A stretch of DNA of 64,000 nucleotides from contig DMMY01000007.1 of the NCBI GenBank assembly GCA_003452935.1, forward strand, positions 1 through 64,000. Reading direction: 5' to 3'. Each line of letters starts with the position of its first letter. Position 1 is the first letter of the stretch. Both the position numbers and the translations under genes were made by a program. Shown in pieces: positions 24,957-32,162 of the stretch. This DNA is from Elusimicrobiota bacterium (GTDB lineage Bacteria; Elusimicrobiota; Elusimicrobia; UBA1565; UBA9628). A model generated the notes under the pieces. The model did no database searches, was not told the DNA's origin, and worked only from the letters and a program-made list of their open reading frames with translations.

Positions 24957-25976
24957 TCACAACCCCCTGCAGAGGCGCCAGACGCCCCGCATGACAAGAT
25001 AAGTCCCGCCGGAAAGCAAGGCCGCGGCGGGGATGGTGACGATCCAGGCCAGGAAGATGTCGAAAGCCGTGTTCCAGCGCACCGCCTTTATGCGCTCCGC
25101 GCTGCCCACTCCCGCGATGGCCGAGGACACCACATGGGTCGTGGACACCGGCCCGCCGAATACGGCCGCGGACATGATGACCGAGGCTGCGGCGCTTTGC
25201 GCGGCGAAGCCGTTGATGGGCCGCAAACGGTATATCTTGTCGCCCACGGTCTTGATGATGCGCCAGCCGCCTATGGCCGTGCCCAAGCCCATGGCCCCGG
25301 CGCAGAGGCCCACGGTCCAGACCGGGACCGCGAAGCTCGGCAAGGCCCCCATGGATACCAACGTCATGGTGATGATGCCCATGGCCTTTTGGGCGTCATT
25401 GGTGCCGTGGGAGAGGGCCAGGGCCACGGCCGAAACGATCTGCAATCGCTTATAGAGTTCATTGATCCGGGGCGTAGCGCCGCGCGACAGAAAAATAAGG
25501 ATTTTTTGGAACCAGTACCCGGCCATGAGACCGATGATGGGCGACGCGAAGAGCACGATAAGGATGGAAACGAACCCCCGCACTTTAAGATGCGAAAAGC
25601 CGAAAGCTGCCAGGACGGCCCCGGCCAAGCCGCCCACCAAGGCATGACTGGACGACGAGGGCAGGCCGAAATACCAGGTGACGATATTCCAGGCAATGGC
25701 CCCGAACAGCGCCGCCAGGATGACGCCAACCTGCGCGGCTTCGGGATCGATGATTCCCTGGCCGATGACCCTGGCCACGGCCGTGCCGAATAAAAAAGGA
25801 CCAAGAAATTCGGCGGCCGCGGCGATGATGAGGGCCGTCTCGGGCTGAAAGGCCCGGGTCGATATCATCGTGGCCACGACATTGGACGCGTCATGGAATC
25901 CGTTGACGAAGTCAAAACCCACCGCCAGCATGATGATGACGACCGCGATCATGGGGACCAAGCTTGGCAAGTCCAA
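24957..25976 (-). CDS. pit: PiT-family inorganic phosphate transporter
   Basis: A 339-residue membrane transporter with about nine or ten helices. It carries both PiT repeats: GFDFVNGFHDASNVVATMISTRA at the N-terminus and ALSHGTNDAQKAMGI in the second half, plus GLPSSSSHALVGGLAG and GGPVSTTHVVSSAI. It imports metal-phosphate with protons or Na+. The start is TTG at 25976 with GAGG seven to eight bases upstream. DUF47 follows directly. Confidence 0.95.
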   Translation of the reverse strand: MDLPSLVPMIAVVIIMLAVGFDFVNGFHDASNVVATMISTRAFQPETALIIAAAAEFLGPFLFGTAVARVIGQGIIDPEAAQVGVILAALFGAIAWNIVTWYFGLPSSSSHALVGGLAGAVLAAFGFSHLKVRGFVSILIVLFASPIIGLMAGYWFQKILIFLSRGATPRINELYKRLQIVSAVALALSHGTNDAQKAMGIITMTLVSMGALPSFAVPVWTVGLCAGAMGLGTAIGGWRIIKTVGDKIYRLRPINGFAAQSAAASVIMSAAVFGGPVSTTHVVSSAIAGVGSAERIKAVRWNTAFDIFLAWIVTIPAAALLSGGTYLVMRGVWRLCRGL

Positions 25977-26143
25977 ATTTTACCTCATCGAGAATAAAAG
26001 GATATTGTCATCAAGAAATCGAACCGCCCGACGCCCTTGCTCCGAAACAATTCCGTCACATCATTGCGCTATAGTATGGCCAGGTTCGCAACAGCTAGGC
26101 GCATCTCGTACGACAACAGCCGCAGACTCTCCTGCCACGAGCG

Positions 26144-26172
26144 CCGCCCCGGAAGTTTGACTTCCGGGGCGG
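26144..26172. terminator. Strong hairpin in the pit / GAF-gene intergenic region
   Basis: A perfect 13-bp stem (26144-26156 / 26160-26172) with loop TTG. On the plus strand it is followed by ATTTATTTA. It begins seven bases after the stop of the minus-strand GAF gene, so it most likely ends the rlmN-GAF transcript, though no T-run follows on that strand. The rest of 25977-26143 holds a TATAGT hexamer on the plus strand and nothing else I can identify. Confidence 0.5.
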
Positions 26173-26178
26173 ATTTAT

Positions 26179-26721
26179 TTACTGCCGCCCTGATTCGGGC
26201 GCTCCGACGCTTTGGAAATGCTTGAGTATTTTCTCCAGCCAACGCTGGTCCATCTCGTCAAAAACCCCGCGCGCCAGGCTCTCGGCGTAAAAAACCGCCC
26301 AGGCCTTTCCGGCCTTGTCGAAGACAGGCAGGGCGATCTCGCAGACGCGGCGCGCCTCGGGGCCTGGCTGGGCCTCGCCCAAGACCCCGGCGTCCGACGC
26401 GATGAAAGCCCTGCCCTCGTTCAAGGCCCGGCCGCAAAGCCCCTGCCGCGGCAAAGGGGAGGCCCTGGGATGATCCCGATGGGGGCCCAAGATCAAAACC
26501 GCCGCGTCCGCAGAGAGAAGGTAAAAACCGCACCAACAGTAGGGGCTCTGCGCGAAGGAGTCCCAGAGCGCATCGACCACCTCGCGCATCATGCGCTCGG
26601 GCCTGAGTTCGCGCCGACGCCACTTGCGCTCCAGGGCCAGATGCACCTTGTCGTAACGGGCGCGCGACGGCCGCCCCTTGAGGAGGTCTGCCTCCGCCGG
26701 CATATCCGGGATATCTCCCAT
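26179..26721 (-). CDS. GAF-domain protein, fRMsr-like but lacking its cysteines
   Basis: A 180-residue single GAF-domain protein. The core CWCGFYLLSADAAVLILGPH and PLPRQGLCGRAL resembles free methionine-R-sulfoxide reductase, but of its three conserved cysteines only the one in GLCG is at the expected place. The Cys before it is Ala/Ser, and the third is shifted to RRVCEIALP. Catalysis is therefore doubtful; a ligand or redox sensor is possible. It starts one base after the rlmN stop and is cotranscribed with it. Confidence 0.65.
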   Translation of the reverse strand: MGDIPDMPAEADLLKGRPSRARYDKVHLALERKWRRRELRPERMMREVVDALWDSFAQSPYCWCGFYLLSADAAVLILGPHRDHPRASPLPRQGLCGRALNEGRAFIASDAGVLGEAQPGPEARRVCEIALPVFDKAGKAWAVFYAESLARGVFDEMDQRWLEKILKHFQSVGAPESGRQ

Positions 26722-26722
26722 C

Positions 26723-27754
26723 TCAGCGCTCCTGTCCCATCAGCTGGCCGCAAGCCCCCTGTATCTCGACTCCCAAATTCTGGCGGATCGTGGATTTCAG
26801 ACCGGCGTCGAGAAGCGCGCTCTGGAACTTCCTGGCCTCGACCTCGGGCGTGGCTTGGAAAAGCGTTTGCGTCGGATTATAAAGGATGAGATTGACGTGA
26901 AAAAGCTCCGGACGGCCCAGCCCGCGGACAAAGCCGACCAAAGCTTCCCCATCCTGCGGCCGGTCATTGACCCCGGCCAGAAGCGCGTATTCCAGCAGCA
27001 CTTTGCGGCGGCGGCGGCCCAGGTACTTCTCCAGGGCGCGGGCCAAGGCCGAAAGCGGGTAGGCCTTGTTGACCGGCACCAGGCGGCTGCGCAATTCATC
27101 CGTGGCGGCGTGCAGAGACACGGCCAGGTTGATCTGCGGAAAATCCTCCCCGAAACGCTCGATGCCGTCGGGCAAGCCCACGGTCGAGACCGCCACATGC
27201 CGCGCGCCGATGCCGTGCTGTTTCTGGTCCGTCAAGCGCCGCAGACTTTCGGCCACGTTGTCATAATTGGCCAAGGGCTCGCCCATTCCCATGTAGACGA
27301 CATTGTCAAGCCGCCCCTCCAAGCCCTCGCGCCGCATATACTGCCGCCAGAACAGGACTTGATCCGTGATCTCTTCCGCGGTCAGGTCGCGCTCGAAGCC
27401 CCCCAGGCCCGTGGCGCAGAAAACGCATCCAAAGGCGCAGCCGACCTGGGTGGAAACGCAGGCGGTCCAGCGCCGGGGACTCGGCCGCAGGAGCACGGTT
27501 TCCACGGCCTTGCCGTCGCAAAGAGTCAGTCCGGCCTTATACGCCCGGCTGTCTTGGGAAACCAAAACCTCGCGCAAGGTCAGGCTCAAAATGGGCGCGC
27601 CGCGCTCCAGGGTACGGCGCAAATCCAAGGGCAGGACCGCGATTTCATCATAAGAGGAAACGAAGCGCCCATAGACCGCTTGGCGCACCTGATCCAGGCG
27701 GAAGGCCGGGGCGCGGCGCTCCCGAAGGATATCGGCTACGCGCTTGAGCTCCAC
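26723..27754 (-). CDS. rlmN: 23S rRNA (A2503-C2)/tRNA (A37-C2) methyltransferase
   Basis: A 343-residue radical SAM enzyme. The cluster motif is CAFGCVFC (C106, C110, C113), with the conserved Cys seven residues before it (C99) and the C-terminal methyl-carrying Cys in GACGQL (C335). Also present are VYMGMGEPLANYDNV and NLAVSLHAA, typical RlmN motifs. The start is GTG at 27754 with GGAGGG nine bases upstream. Its function is C2 methylation of an adenosine in rRNA and tRNA for decoding fidelity. Confidence 0.95.
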   Translation of the reverse strand: MELKRVADILRERRAPAFRLDQVRQAVYGRFVSSYDEIAVLPLDLRRTLERGAPILSLTLREVLVSQDSRAYKAGLTLCDGKAVETVLLRPSPRRWTACVSTQVGCAFGCVFCATGLGGFERDLTAEEITDQVLFWRQYMRREGLEGRLDNVVYMGMGEPLANYDNVAESLRRLTDQKQHGIGARHVAVSTVGLPDGIERFGEDFPQINLAVSLHAATDELRSRLVPVNKAYPLSALARALEKYLGRRRRKVLLEYALLAGVNDRPQDGEALVGFVRGLGRPELFHVNLILYNPTQTLFQATPEVEARKFQSALLDAGLKSTIRQNLGVEIQGACGQLMGQER

Positions 27755-27822
27755 TAAACGGTTCCCTCCATGAAATTCATGCCGGCCCGCATAAGCGGTA
27801 TATGATACTAAAGCCTGGGCCC

Positions 27823-29334
27823 TCAGGCGGCCAAAAGCGTGTCCGCGGTGCGCAAGGTCTCCAAAAGAGCCTCGGCGGTCTTGGCGCGCAAAAGCTTGCG
27901 CCTCAGATTCTCGTTGGTCAACAGAGCCGCGATGCGGCCGAGTATCTTGAGCTGGGCCACCGGCGTCGCTGCCGGGGTGAGGATGAGGAAGAACAGCCGC
28001 ACAGGAATGTTGTCGGGAGTAGGACAGGGCACGGGCCTGGAAAAGCGTCCCACCGCGATCAAGGGACGGGAAAGCCCGGGCAGACGCGCGTGCGGCACGG
28101 CCGCGCCCCGGCCCACGGCGCTGGAAAGCTTGGCCTCGCGGTCCAAAACGGCCTTAAGCGTCTCTCCCTCATTAAGCTCCGGAACCGCGGCCTTGAGCCG
28201 GGAGAGGATTTGCGCGATAGCGGCCTTGCGGTCCGAGGCCTGAAGGCCGACGGCCACGGCCGGACCCACCACGAGGCTGGCCAAGGACCAGGCTTGGGGC
28301 AGGTCGAACTCGTCGTTGATTTCGCCGACGAGCTCCTCCATGATATCCTCGAGAGTGAGCAGGCCCGAGACTTGGCCCGCGTTGTTTCTGACCAGGGCCA
28401 TATGAATGCCTTTATCGGGAAACGTCTTGACCAGTTTCTCCAGGGATTCGCTCTCCGGGACCTCCACCAAGTCCCGCTTGATCTGGCGCAGATCCGGGGC
28501 CGGCGCGGCTTGAGGTTTGAGCACCAGGTCCTTGACATGCACAAATCCCACCGGGCTCTCCAGGCCGCCGGCGCAGATGGGATAGCGGGAAAAGCGCCGC
28601 AGGTGGATGACGGCGAGATTGTCCGGCCAGGACTTTTGCAGCGAGAGATAGGCAACGCGGTCCGCCGGCACCATGGCATCCGAAACCTTGGCCGAGCCGA
28701 AATCGAAAAGGTTCTCAAGAAGAAGCAGCCGCTCCAGGGGCAGGGCTCCTTTCTCCTGGGTCTCTCCCAGAAGCACGCGCACCTCCTCCTCGGAGACTAC
28801 GGACTCGGACTCGGCCGCGGATTTAAATCCCATCAGACGCAAGATCCTGACGGAAAGCCCGGACATGAACAGGACCAGGGGCCGCAGGGCCCGGGCGAAC
28901 AAACGCACGGGGAATGCTCCCCACAAAGAGACGATATCCGCCCTCTGTATGCCGATGGCCCGGGGCACGAGCTCTCCGAAAACGATATGGACCATGGACA
29001 GAAGTCCCAAGGCCAGAACGAAAGCCGCCGCGTGCACCAAATGGGCCGGCAGACGCAGACCGAGCGGCCGCATCCATTCGCCCAGCCATCTGGCCAGGGC
29101 CGGTTCCCCGATCCAGCCCAAGGCCAAACTGATGACCGTGATGCCCACCTGTATCGCGGCCAGGTACTCATCGAGCCGGCCGAGCATGTCCTGGACCCGG
29201 ATGGCCCTGGCATTGCCCTGCCGCGCCAGCACCTCGATGCGCGACGAGCGCACCCGCACCAACGAGAATTCCATCAAGACGAAATAGGCGTTGCAGGCGA
29301 TGAGCAAAAGGCAGACCAGCAGTAATGTAAACAT
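27823..29334 (-). CDS. CNNM/CBS-pair membrane protein fused to a PTS EIIA-like domain
   Basis: A 503-residue protein in three parts. An N-terminal DUF21/CNNM membrane domain with four hydrophobic segments (about 1-150, FSLVRVRSSRIEVL). A CBS pair (about 200-320, DAMVPADRVAYLSL, SGLLTLEDIMEELVGEI). Instead of the usual CorC_HlyC C-terminal domain, a PTS EIIA type-2 (fructose/Ntr) domain (about 365-503) with the phospho-acceptor His in GRGAAVPHARLPGL. The CNNM part is linked to Mg/Co efflux; EIIA would add phosphorylation-linked control. A -10 TATAAT lies eight bases before the ATG. Confidence 0.85.
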   Translation of the reverse strand: MFTLLLVCLLLIACNAYFVLMEFSLVRVRSSRIEVLARQGNARAIRVQDMLGRLDEYLAAIQVGITVISLALGWIGEPALARWLGEWMRPLGLRLPAHLVHAAAFVLALGLLSMVHIVFGELVPRAIGIQRADIVSLWGAFPVRLFARALRPLVLFMSGLSVRILRLMGFKSAAESESVVSEEEVRVLLGETQEKGALPLERLLLLENLFDFGSAKVSDAMVPADRVAYLSLQKSWPDNLAVIHLRRFSRYPICAGGLESPVGFVHVKDLVLKPQAAPAPDLRQIKRDLVEVPESESLEKLVKTFPDKGIHMALVRNNAGQVSGLLTLEDIMEELVGEINDEFDLPQAWSLASLVVGPAVAVGLQASDRKAAIAQILSRLKAAVPELNEGETLKAVLDREAKLSSAVGRGAAVPHARLPGLSRPLIAVGRFSRPVPCPTPDNIPVRLFFLILTPAATPVAQLKILGRIAALLTNENLRRKLLRAKTAEALLETLRTADTLLAA

Positions 29335-29342
29335 CCGCGAGT

Positions 29343-29348
29343 ATTATA
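29343..29348 (-). promoter_or_regulatory. -10 TATAAT eight bases before the CNNM-EIIA start
   Basis: Leftward TATAAT (29348-29343) then eight bases to the ATG at 29334; no Shine-Dalgarno sequence. It lies in the 59-bp region divergent to the PC4-like gene. Confidence 0.4.
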
Positions 29349-29393
29349 TAACTTCCCCCGCGGATATGATATGATTGGGCAGCGGGAGGAAAC

Positions 29394-29849
29394 ATGGCAG
29401 AATCCAGAGAATTCAAGCCGCTCAAGGAGTTGGGAACCATCGCCCTCTCCGACACGACCCAGATCAAGTTCTATGTGGATGAGTACAAAGGCTACAAGTA
29501 CGGCTCGATGCGCACCTTCATTCAAGGAGAGTCGTACAGCGGACCGACCAAGTCCGGAATCACCCTCAATGCCAGTCTCCTGGACAGCGTCATTCCGGTC
29601 CTGGACAAGCTACCCAAGGAGCCCGACACCCTGGAGGACAAGGAACTGGGGCGTTTCCCGAAAAAGGCGGGCGTGGAGCTCGTCTTGCGCATAACGATTT
29701 TCCGAGACACGACCGGCGTGGACCTGCGCGAATGGGTCGAGGATACTTCCTATAAAGGATGGTCCAAGAAAGGAGTCCGCATCCCTTATAAGGACCTCGC
29801 GCAAGCCGTTTCCTATCTTAAGGAAATGCGTCAGCTGGTCGCAAAGTAA
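29394..29849 (+). CDS. PC4 (transcriptional coactivator p15)-like protein with two half-domains
   Basis: A 151-residue protein. The first half (IALSDTTQIKFYVDEYKG...FIQGESYSGPTKSGITLNASLLDSVIPVLDKL) matches the PC4/YdbC ssDNA-binding fold: a strand with a basic/aromatic core, then PTKSGITL and a helix. The second half (VELVLRITIF...SKKGVRIPYKDLAQAVSYLKEM) repeats the layout, so it may form an intramolecular pseudo-dimer. Expected role: single-stranded nucleic acid binding in transcription or repair. GGGAGG precedes the ATG. Monocistronic. Confidence 0.72.
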   Translation: MAESREFKPLKELGTIALSDTTQIKFYVDEYKGYKYGSMRTFIQGESYSGPTKSGITLNASLLDSVIPVLDKLPKEPDTLEDKELGRFPKKAGVELVLRITIFRDTTGVDLREWVEDTSYKGWSKKGVRIPYKDLAQAVSYLKEMRQLVAK

Positions 29850-29924
29850 GACAGGCTCGCCCGAGCCCGGGTCCTGCCGCCGCGATGCGGGGCCGGGCGA
29901 GACCGTTGTTGGGACCCTTTGCCC

Positions 29925-29954
29925 CTGGCAAGAGCGATGAATCCTATCTATACT
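29925..29954 (+). promoter_or_regulatory. Putative leaderless-type promoter of the tail-specific protease gene
   Basis: CTGGCA (29925-29930), 18-bp spacer, TATACT (29949-29954), then six bases to the ATG at 29961. Confidence 0.42.
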
Positions 29955-29960
29955 TACATC

Positions 29961-32153
29961 ATGTCTGCGCGGCGACGAAAAACCCTGCGCGCAGCGTTTT
30001 TGGTCCTGAGCCTCAGCGCGGCCTGGGCCTTGCCGGTCCGGGCCGGCCTCGAGGCTCCCGCGGCCGCCCAAGTCGTAGCCCAGCTCGTGGCCCGCATATT
30101 CGAGCAGACCCACTACAACCACCGCCCCATCGACCACGCCCTGTCCCGGCAGATGCTGCGCAACTACCTGGAAGCCTACGACTACAACCACATGATCTTC
30201 GATAAAGCGGATATCGATGATTTCGAGGCCCGCTACGGGGATAGGCTCGACGACGCCATCAAGGAAGGCAATCTTACGCCGGCCTTCGACATCTTCGATC
30301 GCTTTCTCAAGCGCCTGGAACAGCGCAAGGCCCAGATCGAGAAGTTCGCCGCTTCCACGTTCACCTTCACCAGCGACGAGACCTTGGTGGCGGACCGCCA
30401 CGAACTGCCCTGGCCGGCGGACGAGAAGGAGGCGGCCAACCTCTGGCGGCTGCGCGTCAAGCTGGAGATCCTGCAGGAAAAAATGGGCGGCACCAAACCC
30501 GAGGAAATCGTCAAGACCGTGCTGACCCGCTACGAGCGTCTGCTGCGCAGCTACAAGGAGTTCGACGCCAGCGACGTGCTCCAGGCCTACCTCAGCGCCC
30601 TGGCCCACTCCTTCGACCCCCACTCGGACTACATGGCCGCTCCCCAGGCGGAAAACTTCAGCATCAGCATGCGCCTCTCCCTGGTCGGCATCGGAGCGGT
30701 CCTGCGCTCCGAGGACGGCTACGCCAAGATCGTCTCCCTCGTGCCCGGCGGCCCGGCCGCGACGGACGGACGGCTCAAGCCCAACGACCGCATCGAAGCC
30801 GTGGCCCAGGGCGAAGGGCCTTTCCTGGACGTGGTGGGCATGAAGCTCGACCGCCTCGTGCAGCTCATTCGCGGGGAGAAGGGCTCGACCGTGCGCCTGA
30901 AGGTCGTTCCCGCCCAAGCCGCGGAATCATCGGCGCGCACGGTCATCGCCCTGGTGCGCGACGAGATCAAGCTGACCGACCAGGAGGCCAAGGCCAAGAT
31001 CATCACCCTGGCGGCCGCGGCCGGCGGCAAGGCCGCGCGCCTGGGCGTCATCAATCTGCCCTCTTTCTACGCCGACCTGCGCGGAGCCGGAGACGCCAAG
31101 AGCACCACTCGCGACGTGCTCAAGCTTCTGGGCAAACTCAAGGCCGAGGCGATCGACGGACTGATCCTGGATCTGCGCCACAACGGCGGCGGATCGCTCT
31201 CCGAGGCCATCGCGCTCACCCGTCTTTTCATCGACGACGGCCCCGTGGTCCAAGTCAAGGACACCCGGGGAATGATCAAGACCTTGTATACCCCCAGCCT
31301 GGAGAGCGGCATCCCCTACGCGGGGCCGATGCTGGTCCTGACCTCCCACGCCTCGGCCTCGGCTTCCGAGATCCTGGCCGCGGCCCTGCAGGACTACGGC
31401 CGCGCCGCCATCGTGGGACACAAGAGCACCTTCGGCAAGGGCACGGTACAATCCGTAGTCGAGCTCGACCAGTATCTGCCTTCGGCCATGCGCTCCTACA
31501 AGCCCGGCTCGCTCAAGCTGACCATCCAAAAATTCTACCGCGTCTCGGGAGGCTCCACCCAGAACCGCGGCGTGATCCCGGACATCCGCCTGCCTTCGGT
31601 GACCGACCACATGGAACTGACCGAAACCTCTCTCAAAAACGCCCTGCCTTACGACGAGGTCGACCCGGTGCCCTTCCGGCGCCTGGACACGGTCACGGGC
31701 GTGCTCGCCAAGCTGCAGAAGGGCTCCAATGAACGCCTGGCCTCTTCGCCAGAATTCGGCTACATCCGGGAAGACATCGAGCGCTTCAAGAAGCAGCAGG
31801 CGGACAAGGCCGTCTCGCTTAACGAGGAGAAACGCCGGGCCGAGAAAAAGGCGGAGGAAGACCGCGTCAAGGCCAGGAAGGACGAGCGCGCGGGACGCAA
31901 GAAGCCCAAACGCCAGGAAGTGGAGATCACCCTGTCCTCCATCGAAGGCAAGCCCGCGCCCGCGCCTGTCGCGGTGGCGGCGTCCACCGCGGCCAAGACC
32001 GGCGAAGGCCTAGGCGACGAGGAGGAAAACAAGGACCCATCGGCTCCCGACGCTTATCTCGACGAATCCCTGCAGATTCTATCGGATTGGGTCTTTTTGA
32101 CCGCGGGCCGCAACCAGTCCGCGGGCGCCCCGGCCCCGGTCGCGACTCCGTAA
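29961..32153 (+). CDS. prc: Tail-specific (C-terminal processing) protease, S41 family
   Basis: A 730-residue periplasmic protease. The ATG at 29961 is chosen because it starts a clean signal peptide (MSARRRKTLRAAFLVL..., cleavage near VRA-G) and has a -10 element six bases upstream; the frame is open to 29919. Order: helical N-domain with EQTHYNHRPID and AYDYNHMIF, PDZ domain (SLVGIGAVLRSEDGYAKI...), then the S41 core with GLILDLRHNGGGSLSEA and the catalytic Ser/Lys region SHASASASEILAAALQDYGRAAIVGHKSTFGKGT. A Lys/Glu-rich C-terminal region follows. It degrades or trims proteins with nonpolar C-termini. The next gene is ten bases downstream. Confidence 0.93.
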   Translation: MSARRRKTLRAAFLVLSLSAAWALPVRAGLEAPAAAQVVAQLVARIFEQTHYNHRPIDHALSRQMLRNYLEAYDYNHMIFDKADIDDFEARYGDRLDDAIKEGNLTPAFDIFDRFLKRLEQRKAQIEKFAASTFTFTSDETLVADRHELPWPADEKEAANLWRLRVKLEILQEKMGGTKPEEIVKTVLTRYERLLRSYKEFDASDVLQAYLSALAHSFDPHSDYMAAPQAENFSISMRLSLVGIGAVLRSEDGYAKIVSLVPGGPAATDGRLKPNDRIEAVAQGEGPFLDVVGMKLDRLVQLIRGEKGSTVRLKVVPAQAAESSARTVIALVRDEIKLTDQEAKAKIITLAAAAGGKAARLGVINLPSFYADLRGAGDAKSTTRDVLKLLGKLKAEAIDGLILDLRHNGGGSLSEAIALTRLFIDDGPVVQVKDTRGMIKTLYTPSLESGIPYAGPMLVLTSHASASASEILAAALQDYGRAAIVGHKSTFGKGTVQSVVELDQYLPSAMRSYKPGSLKLTIQKFYRVSGGSTQNRGVIPDIRLPSVTDHMELTETSLKNALPYDEVDPVPFRRLDTVTGVLAKLQKGSNERLASSPEFGYIREDIERFKKQQADKAVSLNEEKRRAEKKAEEDRVKARKDERAGRKKPKRQEVEITLSSIEGKPAPAPVAVAASTAAKTGEGLGDEEENKDPSAPDAYLDESLQILSDWVFLTAGRNQSAGAPAPVATP

Positions 32154-32162
32154 ACGCGGCCT

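Noticed and set aside
24414..25793. 459-codon plus-strand frame antisense to DUF47 and pit
   Set aside because: Spans two genuine minus-strand genes and has shadow composition.
26144..26172. SRP (4.5S) RNA or other known structural RNA near the hairpin
   Set aside because: The conserved SRP loop sequences (GGTCAGG, AAGGAAGCAGCC-like) are absent.
27802..29325. 507-codon plus-strand frame antisense to the CNNM-EIIA gene
   Set aside because: Antisense shadow; His/Gly/Gln-rich with no motif, while the minus strand has a clear three-domain protein.
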